DNA of 64,000 bases from Thermohalobaculum sediminis (GTDB lineage Bacteria > Pseudomonadota > Alphaproteobacteria > Rhodobacterales > Rhodobacteraceae), in the NCBI RefSeq assembly GCF_023487995.1, contig NZ_JAMFKN010000003.1, positions 469,867 to 533,866 of the forward strand, given 5' to 3'. The translations under genes were made by a program, and so were the position numbers. This document shows, one piece after another, positions 36,651-45,967 of the stretch; position 1 is the first letter of the stretch; each line of letters begins with the position of its first letter. The notes under the pieces are model-generated. The model was not told the origin of the DNA. It saw nothing but the letters and a program-made list of their open reading frames with translations, and ran no database searches.

Positions 36651-37575
36651 ACCACGGCGTCAGCATGGCGCGCGGGTAGTCGGCCTTGCGCGCCACCGCG
36701 ACCAGCGCCGCGATCGACAGAAGATAAGGCAGCATCAGGAACACCTGGCTGGGCAGAAACGCCCCAACTTCGGTCTGGAGCCGCACCTGGAAGGCATCGA
36801 AGGCCCCGAACAGCAGCGCGCCAAGCAGCGCCTTGCCAGGCCGCCACGACGCGAACACCGTCAGCGCGATGCAGATCCAGCCCCGCCCGTTGACCATGCC
36901 GAAGAAGAAGGCGTCGAAGGCCGACATGGTGAGGAACGCGCCCCCCATCGCCATCAGGCCCGAGCCCGCGACGACGGCCCCCATCCGCAGCGCATGGACC
37001 GACAGCCCCTGCGCCTCGACCGAAGCGGGGTTGTCGCCCACCGCCCGGATCGCGAGGCCCAGCGGCGTGCGGTAGAGCACGAAGGCCACCACGCCCACCA
37101 GTACGAAGGCCAGCAGCGTAAGCGGCGTCTGCTGGAACAGAACGGGGCCAATGAACGGCAGGTCCGACAGCACCGGGATATCGACGGGACGGAACGGCGC
37201 GATCCGCGGCGGCGTGGTCACGTCGGGCAGCGCGGTGCGGTAGATGAAATAGCTCAGGCTCGACGCAAGCAGCGTCACGCCGATGCCCGAGACGTGCTGC
37301 GAGAGCCCCAGCGGCACGGTCAGAATGGCGTGGATCAGGCCGAACAGCCCCCCCGCCGCCGCGGCGACCGCGACCCCGGTCCAGAGATCCGCACCCGCCC
37401 AGACCGCCATCCACCCCGCCATGGCGCCCGCGGTGAAGATCCCCTCGATCCCGAGGTTCAGCACCCCCGCCCGCTCGCAGACCAGCGCGCCAAGCACGCC
37501 GAAGATCATGGGCGTCGCGATCCTGACCGACGCCGCCCAGAAATTGACGGTGAGAAGGATGTCGAGGACCTCCAT
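36634..37575 (-). CDS. ABC transporter permease, BMP/nucleoside type (second permease)
   Basis: A 313-residue inner-membrane permease of the ribose/BMP type (BPD_transp_2). It shows ATPMIFGVLGALVCERAGVLNLGIEGIF near the N-terminus and AIRAVGDNPASVEAQGLSV in the cytoplasmic coupling loop. It forms the membrane channel with the permease encoded immediately upstream; start and stop overlap as TGATG. Transporters of this set take up purine or pyrimidine nucleosides or bases. Confidence 0.9.
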   Translation of the reverse strand: MEVLDILLTVNFWAASVRIATPMIFGVLGALVCERAGVLNLGIEGIFTAGAMAGWMAVWAGADLWTGVAVAAAAGGLFGLIHAILTVPLGLSQHVSGIGVTLLASSLSYFIYRTALPDVTTPPRIAPFRPVDIPVLSDLPFIGPVLFQQTPLTLLAFVLVGVVAFVLYRTPLGLAIRAVGDNPASVEAQGLSVHALRMGAVVAGSGLMAMGGAFLTMSAFDAFFFGMVNGRGWICIALTVFASWRPGKALLGALLFGAFDAFQVRLQTEVGAFLPSQVFLMLPYLLSIAALVAVARKADYPRAMLTPWFKGQR

Positions 37576-38633
37576 CACCCCCTCCCCAGCCGGATGCGGA
37601 AGCGGGTGAGGAAGCCCCCCACCAGCACGCATAGGAGCGAGGTCGCGACCACCAGATCGGCGAGGTAGTTCGACACCCCCGTCGCCCGGCTCATGGAATC
37701 GGCGCCGACAAATACGCCCGCGATGAAGATGGCGGCCGCGATCACCCCCAGCGGCGAAAGCCCCGCCAGCATCGCCACCACGATCCCCGCATAGCCGAAG
37801 CCGGGCGAGAGGTCCGAGGTCAGATACCCCTTCAGCCCCGCCACCTCGCCCACGCCCGCGAGCCCCGCCAGCGCGCCCGAAATCAGTGCGACCCGCACCA
37901 TCGTCGCCGTCACCGGCACGCCGGCATAGCGCGCCGCGGCCGCGTTCTCGCCCACCGCGCGGATCTCGAAACCCCAGACCGTGCGCCGCATGAGGATCGC
38001 CACGGCGACCGCCAGAACGAGGCCGATGATGAGCCCGGCATGCAGTCGCGTGCGCGCCATCAGCCTGGGCAGGCTCGCCTCGTCCGTCACGGGCATCGAC
38101 TGCGGCCAGCCCAGCCCCATCGGGTCCTTCATCGGGCCTTCGAGCATCATCTGCACGAACAGGAGCACGACGAAGTTCAGCAGCAGCGTCGTCACCACCT
38201 CGTCCGCGCCGAACCTGAGCTTCATGAGCGCGGGGCCGATCATCAGCAGCGCCCCGGCCAGCGCTCCCGCCACCAGCACCATCGGCACCATCACCGCGGC
38301 AGGGGCCGAGATCGCACCGGACCCCACCGCCACGGCCGCCAGCGCCCCCGCGTAAAGCTGCCCCTCCCCCCCGATGTTCCAGAGCTTCGCGCGGAAGGCG
38401 ACCGCCGCCGCCAGCCCCGTCAGGATCAGCGGCGTCGCCCGCGTCAGCGTCTCGGATGCCGCGAAAACCGAGCCGAAGGCGCCCTTCGCCATCAGCGCAT
38501 AGGCATCGAGCACGCCGACGCCCGCCGCCGCGATCGGGATCGCCACCAGCACCAGCGCAGCCACGCCCGCGCCTGCTGTCGCGGCAAGCCTGAGCCAGCC
38601 CGGCACGGATTGGCGCGCCTCGAGCCGGATCAT
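37575..38633 (-). CDS. ABC transporter permease, BMP/nucleoside type (first permease)
   Basis: A 352-residue permease with about nine hydrophobic segments. The conserved RATPLILTGLAAAVAFRAKLWNIGGEGQL and the coupling loop EIRAVGENAAAARYAGVPV identify the YufP-like partner of the BMP-type systems. It overlaps the ATPase gene by 4 bp upstream and the second permease downstream, so all are one operon. Confidence 0.9.
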   Translation of the reverse strand: MIRLEARQSVPGWLRLAATAGAGVAALVLVAIPIAAAGVGVLDAYALMAKGAFGSVFAASETLTRATPLILTGLAAAVAFRAKLWNIGGEGQLYAGALAAVAVGSGAISAPAAVMVPMVLVAGALAGALLMIGPALMKLRFGADEVVTTLLLNFVVLLFVQMMLEGPMKDPMGLGWPQSMPVTDEASLPRLMARTRLHAGLIIGLVLAVAVAILMRRTVWGFEIRAVGENAAAARYAGVPVTATMVRVALISGALAGLAGVGEVAGLKGYLTSDLSPGFGYAGIVVAMLAGLSPLGVIAAAIFIAGVFVGADSMSRATGVSNYLADLVVATSLLCVLVGGFLTRFRIRLGRG

Positions 38634-40171
38634 GCCGCGTCCTCCCGCCCATGGCCCGCCATCATCAGCCCGACCGTGCCGCGGTCGAGCGCCTCCGGCG
38701 GCCCGGCCTCGGCGAGCCGCCCGGCATGGATCACCACGATCCTGTCCGAGAGCGCGAACAGCTCGTCCAGATCCTCCGAGATCAGCACCACCCCGGCGCC
38801 GCGCTCGCGCGCCGCCAGCAGCCGGCGGTGCACCTCGGCTTGCGCGCCCACGTCGAGGCCGCGCGTCGGCTGGTTCGCGAGGATCAGCCGAGGGTCGCGT
38901 TCCAGCACGCGGGCGAGGATCAGCTTCTGGATGTTGCCGCCCGACAGGAGCCGCGCCGGCGCGTCTGGGCCGGGACAGCGCACGTCATAGTCCCGGATCG
39001 CGGCTTCGGCGCGCGAGCGGATCGCGGCGAAGTCGATGAAGCCCCAGTGCTGGAAGCCCTTCGCGCGGATGTCCTCGATCGCGACGTTCTCGGCCACGCT
39101 CATCGCGCCCACCACGCCGTCGTGGTGGCGGTCCTCGGGCACGCGCGCGACGCCCGCCTCGACGAAGGCGCGCGAGTCGTGGCGCGCGACCGGCCGGCCA
39201 TTGAGCCGCATCCGGCCCCCGTCCGGCGCCGCGAGCCCCGCGATCAGCGCAGCCAGCGCCGCCTGGCCGTTGCCCGAGACGCCGGCGATGCCGACGATCT
39301 CGCGCGCCCGCACCAGAAGGCTCGCGCCGTGCAGCGAGCGGCGCGCGTCCTTACCCGCCACGTCCACGCCGTCGAGTTCCAGCACCGGCGCGCCGGGCTC
39401 GAGCGGCGAGCGCCGCGAAGCCGCCACCTCGCGGCCCACCATCAGGTCGGCAATGGCGCGGCGGTCGGCCTTCGCCGTTTCCAGCTCGCCCACCTTGCGC
39501 CCCGCACGCAACACGGCAATCCGGTGCGAGACCGCCAGCACCTCGCCCAGCTTGTGCGAGATGAACACCACCGCGAGGCCCTTCGCCGCCAGCAGCCGCA
39601 GCACAGCGAACAGCCCCTCGGCCTCCTGCGGCGTCAACACCGCCGTCGGCTCGTCCAGCACCAGCACCCGCACGTCGCGGTAGAGCGCCTTGAGGATCTC
39701 GACCCGCTGTCGCTCGCCCACCGTGAGCTGGTCGATCCGGGCGTCGAGATCGACCTCGAGCCCGGACTCGCGCATCAGTCGCGCGGCCTTGGCGCGCGCC
39801 TCGGCGCGCCCGCCCCAGACGCGCAGGACCGGCTCGGTGCCGAGCACGATGTTCTCGAGGCCGGTGAGGTTCTCGGCCAGCGTGAAGTGCTGGTGGACCA
39901 TGCCGATCCCCGCTGCGAGCGCCGCACCCGGCGAGCCGGGCTCGAGATCGCTGAGCCCCCCCGCGCCGTCGGCCACCCGCACGCGGCCGGCATCGGCGGT
40001 GTAGTGGCCGAACAGGATGTTCATCAGCGTCGTCTTGCCCGCGCCGTTCTCGCCCAGGAGCGCCACGATCTCGCCCGGCGCGAGCGTGAGCTCGATGCAG
40101 TCATTCGCCACCAGCGGACCGAACCGCTTGGTGATGCCGTCGAGCACGAGAACGGGGGGGCGATCGGTCAT
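38630..40171 (-). CDS. ABC transporter double ATPase, BMP/nucleoside type
   Basis: A 513-residue protein with two ABC cassettes, as in sugar and nucleoside importers. The first has Walker A GENGAGKTTL, signature LTVGERQRVEILKALYR and Walker B VLVLDEPTAVL. The second has the degenerate A motif GVSGNGQAAL, signature LSGGNIQKLILARVL and LILANQPTRGLD. This NQPTRG replacement of DEPT is normal in the second cassette of this group. The start at 40171 has only a weak Shine-Dalgarno. The 148-bp gap to the binding-protein gene is filled with REP-like palindromes. Confidence 0.93.
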   Translation of the reverse strand: MTDRPPVLVLDGITKRFGPLVANDCIELTLAPGEIVALLGENGAGKTTLMNILFGHYTADAGRVRVADGAGGLSDLEPGSPGAALAAGIGMVHQHFTLAENLTGLENIVLGTEPVLRVWGGRAEARAKAARLMRESGLEVDLDARIDQLTVGERQRVEILKALYRDVRVLVLDEPTAVLTPQEAEGLFAVLRLLAAKGLAVVFISHKLGEVLAVSHRIAVLRAGRKVGELETAKADRRAIADLMVGREVAASRRSPLEPGAPVLELDGVDVAGKDARRSLHGASLLVRAREIVGIAGVSGNGQAALAALIAGLAAPDGGRMRLNGRPVARHDSRAFVEAGVARVPEDRHHDGVVGAMSVAENVAIEDIRAKGFQHWGFIDFAAIRSRAEAAIRDYDVRCPGPDAPARLLSGGNIQKLILARVLERDPRLILANQPTRGLDVGAQAEVHRRLLAARERGAGVVLISEDLDELFALSDRIVVIHAGRLAEAGPPEALDRGTVGLMMAGHGREDAA

Positions 40172-40319
40172 GGGATGTCCGTCAAGGGCGCGACGCGCGG
40201 GCCGTGCGCCCCGGGCGAAGACCCGGGGCCACCTCAGGGCCGGCAAGCGAGAAGATGGTCCCGGCTCGGGGGCCGGGACCCGCGGCGCCGGCGCGCACGG
40301 GGGCCCGCGCGACTTCCGC
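40172..40319. repeat. REP-like GC palindromes between binding protein and ATPase genes
   Basis: Two palindromic units are present: GCCCCGGG-6 nt-CCCGGGGC (40208-40229) and GTCCCGG-8 nt-CCGGGAC (40258-40279). The second type recurs at 53551-53572 and 53611-53631. The position after the binding-protein gene fits a role in mRNA stabilisation or partial termination, giving more binding protein than membrane parts. Confidence 0.55.
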
Positions 40320-41327
40320 TCACATCGTCGACTTGGGCTCGGCGTCGTTGACGTTGACGCGGAACAGCCCGCCGAGGATCTCGGCCTCCTTGGCCTTTGC
40401 CGCCTCGAGGGCCTCGGGCGAGACCAGCGCGGGATCCGCGACGAAGCTGCCGCCGCCATATGCCATGAAGGAATACTGGCCGTAGTCGGCAGGCTCGAAG
40501 GTCCCTTCCGTCACCGCCTTGATGGCCCGGTCGATGGTGGGCTCCATGTGCCAGAGCGCCGAGGCGAGGATCGTGCCCGCATAATCCGCCGAGGTGTCGA
40601 TCACGTTGCCGATGGCCTTGACGCCGCGCTCCTTGGCCGCGTCCGAGACACCGAAGCGCTCGGCATACATGATGTCGGCGCCCTTATCGATCATTGCGAA
40701 GGCCGCTTCCTTGGCCTTGGGAGGGTCGTACCACGAGTTGATGAAGGTCACGAGGAACTTCACGTCCGGGTTGACCGACAGCGCCCCTTCCATGAAGGCG
40801 TTCATCAGCCGGTTGACCTCGGGGATCGCATAGCCGCCGACCATGCCGATCACGTTCGACTTGGTGGACATGCCGGCGATGATCCCGGTCAGGTAGCTCG
40901 GCTCGTGGATCCAGTTGTCGAAGACTGCGAAATTGGGCTGCGCAGGGCCGAAGGACGAGCCCATCAGGAAGGCGGTCTCGGGGTATTCGGCGGCCACGTT
41001 GCGCGCGGCGCGCTCGACGCCGAACACCTCGCCGACCACGAGGTCCATGCCTGCTTCGGCGTATTCGCGCATCACGCGCTCGTAGTCAGTGTTGGCGGTG
41101 TTTTCGGACCAGGTGTAGGTCACGTCGCCGCGCGCCTCGGCCGTCTTCAGCGCCTTGTGGATGCGGCTCACCCACTGCTGCTCGACGGGGACGGTGTAGA
41201 TCGCGGCCACCTTGATGGGCTTTGCCTTCTGCGCTTCGGCGGTGCCGGTCGCCAGAGGCGCGGCCAGCGCGACCGCAGCCGCCGCGAGAACAGCGCGGCG
41301 GGTGAGAGTTGCTGCCTTCCTGATCAT
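40320..41327 (-). CDS. BMP-family ABC transporter substrate-binding protein
   Basis: A 335-residue periplasmic binding protein of the PnrA/BMP family. The N-terminal signal (MIRKAATLTRRAVLAAAAV, cleaved near GTAEAQ) has twin-arginine-like residues but no strict Tat motif. The mature part begins KPIKVAAIYTVPVEQQWVSR, with DLVVGEVFGVERAARNVAAEYP and GYAIPEVNRLMNAFMEGAL. It is first in the minus-strand ABC operon and is divergent from the TAXI gene. Ligand probably a nucleoside or base. Confidence 0.92.
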   Translation of the reverse strand: MIRKAATLTRRAVLAAAAVALAAPLATGTAEAQKAKPIKVAAIYTVPVEQQWVSRIHKALKTAEARGDVTYTWSENTANTDYERVMREYAEAGMDLVVGEVFGVERAARNVAAEYPETAFLMGSSFGPAQPNFAVFDNWIHEPSYLTGIIAGMSTKSNVIGMVGGYAIPEVNRLMNAFMEGALSVNPDVKFLVTFINSWYDPPKAKEAAFAMIDKGADIMYAERFGVSDAAKERGVKAIGNVIDTSADYAGTILASALWHMEPTIDRAIKAVTEGTFEPADYGQYSFMAYGGGSFVADPALVSPEALEAAKAKEAEILGGLFRVNVNDAEPKSTM

Positions 41328-41615
41328 GTCGTCGTGCTCGCATGCTTGTCGTCGTTGCGGGAGGCGCGCCGGTCGAAGGGCGCCCGGGCGGGAAAGATCA
41401 GGCATCATGCCAGATCACGCCAGCGGGTCAATCGAGGCGCGGGCCTCCCTCGGCCCGCGACCTGCGGCCGGTGCCGAGGAGGTCTCAGGCCAGCACGACG
41501 GGGCCGTGACAAAGTCGGGCGAAGCCGGATGGACTCGCCGTGAAAGTCGTGTTCAGAATGAAGCGTTCTGCATCAAGCAAGAAAATCTCATAATCGAAAT
41601 GATGGGGAGATCACG

Positions 41616-42578
41616 ATGAAACATGTCACGATGCTTGCGGCGGCACTCGCACTTGGCCTCGGCGCGGCTGCGCAGGCGGAGGAGAAGTTCATCACCATCG
41701 GGACGGGCGGACAGACCGGCGTCTACTTCGTCGTCGGCCAGTCGATCTGCCGGCTGGTGAACCGCGGCACGGCCGAGCACAACCTGAAATGCACCGCGCC
41801 CTCGACCGGCGGGTCGATCGCCAACATCAACTCGATCCGTGCGGGCGACATGGACATGGGCGTAGCCCAGTCCGACTGGCAGTTCCATGCCTACAACGGC
41901 TCGTCGAAGTTCGAGGAGGGCGGCGCGTTCAGCGACCTGCGCGCCGTGTTCTCGGTACATCCCGAGCCGTTCACGGTGATCGCGCGCAAGGACGCCAACA
42001 TCAAGACCTTCGACGACCTGAAGGGCAAGCGCGTGAATGTCGGCAATCCCGGCTCGGGGCAGCTCGCGACGATGGAGGTCGTGCTCGCGGCCAAGGGCTG
42101 GACGATGGCCGACTTCGCGCTCGCATCCGAGCTTAAGCCCGCCGAGCAGGCGCAGGCGCTTTGCGACAACAAGGTGGACGCGATCATCTACACGGTCGGC
42201 CATCCCAACGGCTCGATCCAGGAAGCCACCACGTCCTGCGAGTCGAACCTCGTCGCGGTGGATGGCCCGGCGATCGAGAAGCTGGTGAACGAGAACCCGT
42301 TCTATTCCTGGGCAACCGTCCCGGGCGGCATGTACACCGGCACCGACAGCGACACGGCGACCTTCGGCGTGCGGGCGACCTTCGTGTCGTCGGCCTCGGT
42401 CGACGACGAGACGGTCTATCAGGTCGTGAAGGCGGTGTTCGACAACTTCGACCGGTTCAAGAAGCTCCACCCCGCCTTCGAGATATTGAAGGAGGAGGAG
42501 ATGGTCTCCGCCGGCCTGTCGGCGCCGCTGCATCCGGGCGCCGAGCGCTACTACAAGGAGCGCGGCTGGGTCCAGTAA
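41616..42578 (+). CDS. TAXI-family TRAP transporter solute-binding protein
   Basis: A 320-residue periplasmic protein with a signal peptide (MKHVTMLAAALALGLGAAAQA). The TAXI hallmark FITIGTGGQTGVYFVVGQSIC is followed by STGGSIANINSIRAGDMDMGVAQSD and LKGKRVNVGNPGSG. It captures a carboxylate- or amino-acid-like ligand for the fused TRAP permease 124 bp downstream. GGGGAG lies 6 nt before the ATG. A CATAAT at 41589 could be a -10 element, but its -35 is weak. Confidence 0.94.
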   Translation: MKHVTMLAAALALGLGAAAQAEEKFITIGTGGQTGVYFVVGQSICRLVNRGTAEHNLKCTAPSTGGSIANINSIRAGDMDMGVAQSDWQFHAYNGSSKFEEGGAFSDLRAVFSVHPEPFTVIARKDANIKTFDDLKGKRVNVGNPGSGQLATMEVVLAAKGWTMADFALASELKPAEQAQALCDNKVDAIIYTVGHPNGSIQEATTSCESNLVAVDGPAIEKLVNENPFYSWATVPGGMYTGTDSDTATFGVRATFVSSASVDDETVYQVVKAVFDNFDRFKKLHPAFEILKEEEMVSAGLSAPLHPGAERYYKERGWVQ

Positions 42579-42595
42579 TCCGTGCCACCTGACAT

Positions 42596-42623
42596 GCCCC
42601 GCCCGTCCGATGCCGGGCGGGGC
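42596..42623 (+). terminator. Strong hairpin between TAXI gene and TRAP permease
   Basis: GCCCCGCCCG and CGGGCGGGGC form a perfect 10-bp stem with an 8-nt loop, 18 nt after the TAXI stop codon. There is no T run. It probably acts as a partial terminator or 3' stabiliser, so that binding protein is made in excess over permease. Confidence 0.65.
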
Positions 42624-42701
42624 GCTCCCCATCGCATCCGCCCGGCCCGCTTGCGGCGCGACGATGCCCCGCCATGCGGGTCCTCCCGGAGGGCCTGAGC
42701 C

Positions 42702-45452
42702 ATGACCGATCAGCAGACGCCCGCAACCGGACGCGAGGGCCTGAGCCAGGCCGAGCTCGACGAGCTGGTCGCCGCGGCAGACACCGGCGCGCGCACGCCG
42801 GGGGGCGCGGTGGGGACGCTCATCCTCCTCACCGCGCTCGCCTGGTCGCTGTTCCAGCTCTGGTTCGCCTCGCCCCTGCCGTTCATGGTCAACTGGGGCG
42901 TGTTCAACGACACCGAGGCGCGCTCGATCCACCTCGCCTTCGCGCTGTTCCTCGCCTTCGCGGCCTATCCGGCGACGCGCACGCCGGTGCAGATGGCGCT
43001 CGGCCTCGGCGTGCCGGTCGTGCTGGGCCTGCTGTTCGCCTACGGCGCCGAGGGCAGCATTTCGACCGTCACGATCCTGGCGATCGTGGCGGTGTCGCTC
43101 GCTGCTATCGCGCTCGGCTCGCCGCGCGACCATGTGGCGCCGTGGGAATGGGCGCTCGCGCTCGCCGGGGCCGCGACCGCGCTTTATCTTTTCGTCTTCT
43201 ACCGCGAGATCTCGGACCGCGTCGGCGCGCCGATCACGCAGGACTTCGTGGCCGGCATGATTGGCCTGATCATCCTGCTCGAGGCCACGCGCCGGTCGCT
43301 GGGCCCTGCCCTCATGATCGTGGCGACGCTGTTTCTGGCCTACACCTTCCTCGGGCCGCACATGCCGTCGATCATCGCGCACAAGGGCAACTCGCTGTCC
43401 GAGGTGATCAACCACCAGTGGATCACGACCGAGGGCGTGTTCGGTATCGCGCTGGGCGTGTCGACCTCGTTCGTATTCCTGTTCGTGCTGTTCGGCTCGC
43501 TTTTGGACAAGGCGGGCGCCGGCAACTACTTCATCCAGGTGGCTTTCTCGCTGATGGGCCACCTGCGGGGCGGCCCGGCCAAGGCGGCTGTGGTGTCGTC
43601 CGCGATGACCGGCCTCATCTCGGGCTCGTCGATCGCGAACGTGGTGACCACCGGCACCTTCACCATCCCGCTGATGAAGAAGGTCGGATTCTCGTCCGAG
43701 AAGGCGGGCGCGGTCGAGGTGGCAAGTTCTGTCAACGGCCAGATCATGCCGCCGGTGATGGGCGCCGCCGCCTTCCTCATGGTCGAGTATGTCGGCATCC
43801 CCTATTTCGACGTGGTCAAGCACGCCTTCCTGCCGGCGACGATCTCCTACATCGCACTGGTCTACATCGTGCACCTCGAGGCGATGAAGGCCGGCATGCA
43901 GGGCATGGAGCGTGCCTACGAGCCGAAGCCCATCGTCCAGCGCCTGATCGGCATGGCCTTCGGCATCATCGTTATCTGCGCGCTGAGCTTCGGCGTCTAT
44001 TACGGCATGGGCTGGATCCGGCCCGCCTTCGGCGCCTCGGCGGGCTATGTGGTGTTCGGCCTGCTCACCGCGGTCTATCTGGGCCTGCTGTGGCTCTCGA
44101 CCCGGCATCCCACGCCCGAGATGGCCGACCTCGACAAGCCGGGGGCGAAGCTGCCGCTGCCGGGGCCGACGGTGAAGTCGGGGCTGCACTTTATCCTGCC
44201 AGTGGTCGTGCTGGTCTGGGCGCTGATGGTGGACCGCCTCTCGCCCGGCCTTTCGGCCTTCTGGGCGTCTGCCTTCATGATCTTCATTCTGCTCACGCAA
44301 CGGCCGCTCGCCGCACTGATGACCGGGCGCGCGGGGGATCTCGCGGCCGAGATCGGCGCAGGCCTGAGGGACCTGATCGACGGCCTCGTCGCCGGCGCGC
44401 GCAACATGATCGGCATCGGCATCGCCACAGCAACCGCAGGCATCATCGTGGGCGCGGTCAGCCAGACGGGCGTCGGCTCGGCGCTCGCTGACGTGGTCGA
44501 GGTGCTCTCGGGCGGCAACCTCATGGCGATCCTGCTGCTGACCGCGATCCTCAGCCTGATCCTGGGCATGGGGCTGCCGACGACCGCGAACTACATCGTC
44601 GTCTCGGCGCTGCTCGCGCCCGTGATCGTCACGCTGGGCCAGCAGAACGGGCTGATCGTGCCGCTGATCGCGGTGCATCTGTTCGTGTTCTACTTCGGCA
44701 TCATGGCCGACGTGACGCCGCCCGTTGGCCTCGCCTCTTTCGCCGCGGCCGCGGTGTCGGGGGGCGACCCGATCCGCACCGGCGTGGTGGCGTTCTTCTA
44801 CTCGCTGCGCACGGCGGCGCTGCCGTTCCTGTTCATCTTCAACACCGACCTACTGCTGATCAACGTGGACCTTGCGCATGGCGTGTTCATCTTCGTGATC
44901 GCGACCGTTGCGATGCTGCTGTTCGCGGCGGCCACGCAGGGCTGGTTCATCGCGCGCAACCGGGTCTGGGAGTCGGCGGCGCTGCTGCTGGTCGCCTTCA
45001 CGCTGTTCCGCCCCGGCTTCTGGATGGACATGGTCTCCGCCCCCTACATCGAGCGCGAGCCCGCTGCGATCGTCGAGGCCGCCGCCAACACGCCATCGGG
45101 CGAGAAGCTGCGGCTGCGCGTGGCCGGCGTGAACGACCTGGGCGATCCCATCGAGTTCGTGGCCCTCGTGCCCATCGGCAACGAGGCGACGGGCGAGGAG
45201 CGCCTCGCCGCCGCAGGGATCACGGTGGCCGAGCGCGACGGCAAGATGTTCCTCGACGACGTGGCCTTCGGCAGCCCCGCGGCCGATGCCGGCCTCGACT
45301 GGGATCAGGAGGTGCTTCGCGTCCTGCGCCCGGCCGACCAGCCCAGCAAGTACCTGATGTTCATCCCCGCGCTTCTGCTGCTGGGGGGCGTCGTGATGCT
45401 CCAGCGCCGGCGCGCGGCGAACGGCGTGGCGACCCGCGCCGCGACCGCCTGA
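42702..45452 (+). CDS. TRAP transporter fused permease (small plus large subunit)
   Basis: A 916-residue inner-membrane protein joining the DctQ-like and DctM-like parts, the usual form in TAXI systems. An N-terminal cytoplasmic segment of about 35 residues precedes many hydrophobic helices. The large-subunit signatures FGSLLDKAGAGNYFIQVAFS, SSVNGQIMPPVMGAAAFLMVE and ILGMGLPTTANYIVVSALL are clear. The last 140 residues (from IEREPAAIVEAA) form a periplasmic DUF3394-like domain and end in a final helix. A Na+ gradient is the usual driving force. It is followed 15 bp later by a universal stress protein gene. Confidence 0.94.
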   Translation: MTDQQTPATGREGLSQAELDELVAAADTGARTPGGAVGTLILLTALAWSLFQLWFASPLPFMVNWGVFNDTEARSIHLAFALFLAFAAYPATRTPVQMALGLGVPVVLGLLFAYGAEGSISTVTILAIVAVSLAAIALGSPRDHVAPWEWALALAGAATALYLFVFYREISDRVGAPITQDFVAGMIGLIILLEATRRSLGPALMIVATLFLAYTFLGPHMPSIIAHKGNSLSEVINHQWITTEGVFGIALGVSTSFVFLFVLFGSLLDKAGAGNYFIQVAFSLMGHLRGGPAKAAVVSSAMTGLISGSSIANVVTTGTFTIPLMKKVGFSSEKAGAVEVASSVNGQIMPPVMGAAAFLMVEYVGIPYFDVVKHAFLPATISYIALVYIVHLEAMKAGMQGMERAYEPKPIVQRLIGMAFGIIVICALSFGVYYGMGWIRPAFGASAGYVVFGLLTAVYLGLLWLSTRHPTPEMADLDKPGAKLPLPGPTVKSGLHFILPVVVLVWALMVDRLSPGLSAFWASAFMIFILLTQRPLAALMTGRAGDLAAEIGAGLRDLIDGLVAGARNMIGIGIATATAGIIVGAVSQTGVGSALADVVEVLSGGNLMAILLLTAILSLILGMGLPTTANYIVVSALLAPVIVTLGQQNGLIVPLIAVHLFVFYFGIMADVTPPVGLASFAAAAVSGGDPIRTGVVAFFYSLRTAALPFLFIFNTDLLLINVDLAHGVFIFVIATVAMLLFAAATQGWFIARNRVWESAALLLVAFTLFRPGFWMDMVSAPYIEREPAAIVEAAANTPSGEKLRLRVAGVNDLGDPIEFVALVPIGNEATGEERLAAAGITVAERDGKMFLDDVAFGSPAADAGLDWDQEVLRVLRPADQPSKYLMFIPALLLLGGVVMLQRRRAANGVATRAATA

Positions 45453-45467
45453 AGGGAGGCCACGCAG

Positions 45468-45896
45468 ATGCCCGACATCCTGCTCGCCGTCGATCTCAAC
45501 CACGACGCCTCGTGGACCCACGCGCTGCCCGAGGCGGTCTCGCAGGCCCGCCTGCGCGGCGCGGTGCTGCACCTGCTGGCCATCGTGCCGGATTTCGGCA
45601 TGACCATGGTGCAGGACTACTTCCCGGCGGACTTCGAGAAGAAGGCGCTGGCCAAGGCGCATGAAGAGCTAACCGCCTTCGGGACCGCCCATGTGCCGGG
45701 CGACGTCGCGTGGAAGGCACATGTCGGCCATGGCGACATCGACCGCGAGATCCTTCGCGCGGCCGAGGCGACCCAGGCCTCGCTCATCGTGATGGCCTCG
45801 CATCCGCCGTCCGAGTTGCGAACCCTGCTGATCGGCAGCCATGCCGACCGGATCGTGCACCGCGCGCCGGTCTCGGTTCTGGTGGTCCGGGGATAG
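45468..45896 (+). CDS. Universal stress protein (UspA), TRAP-linked
   Basis: A 142-residue UspA-fold protein starting MPDILLAVDLNHDASWTHAL. The ATP-binding pattern G-2x-G-9x-G(S/T) is nearly complete at the end: LLIGSHADRIVHRAPVSVLVV. A Usp encoded right after a TRAP permease is a known arrangement (TeaD of the Halomonas ectoine transporter TeaABC), where it modulates transport. That role here is inference from position. Confidence 0.88.
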   Translation: MPDILLAVDLNHDASWTHALPEAVSQARLRGAVLHLLAIVPDFGMTMVQDYFPADFEKKALAKAHEELTAFGTAHVPGDVAWKAHVGHGDIDREILRAAEATQASLIVMASHPPSELRTLLIGSHADRIVHRAPVSVLVVRG

Positions 45897-45967
45897 GCTC
45901 TGGTGCGGCGCAGCAAAGGGTATATGAAGGGAGCCCGAGTCCTGGCAGTTCCGGAGGCACCCGCCAA

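Noticed and set aside
41553..44678. A 1041-codon open frame on the minus strand opposite the TAXI and TRAP genes
   Set aside because: The plus-strand genes are unmistakable; the antisense translation is almost only Arg, His, Asp, Gln and Gly.
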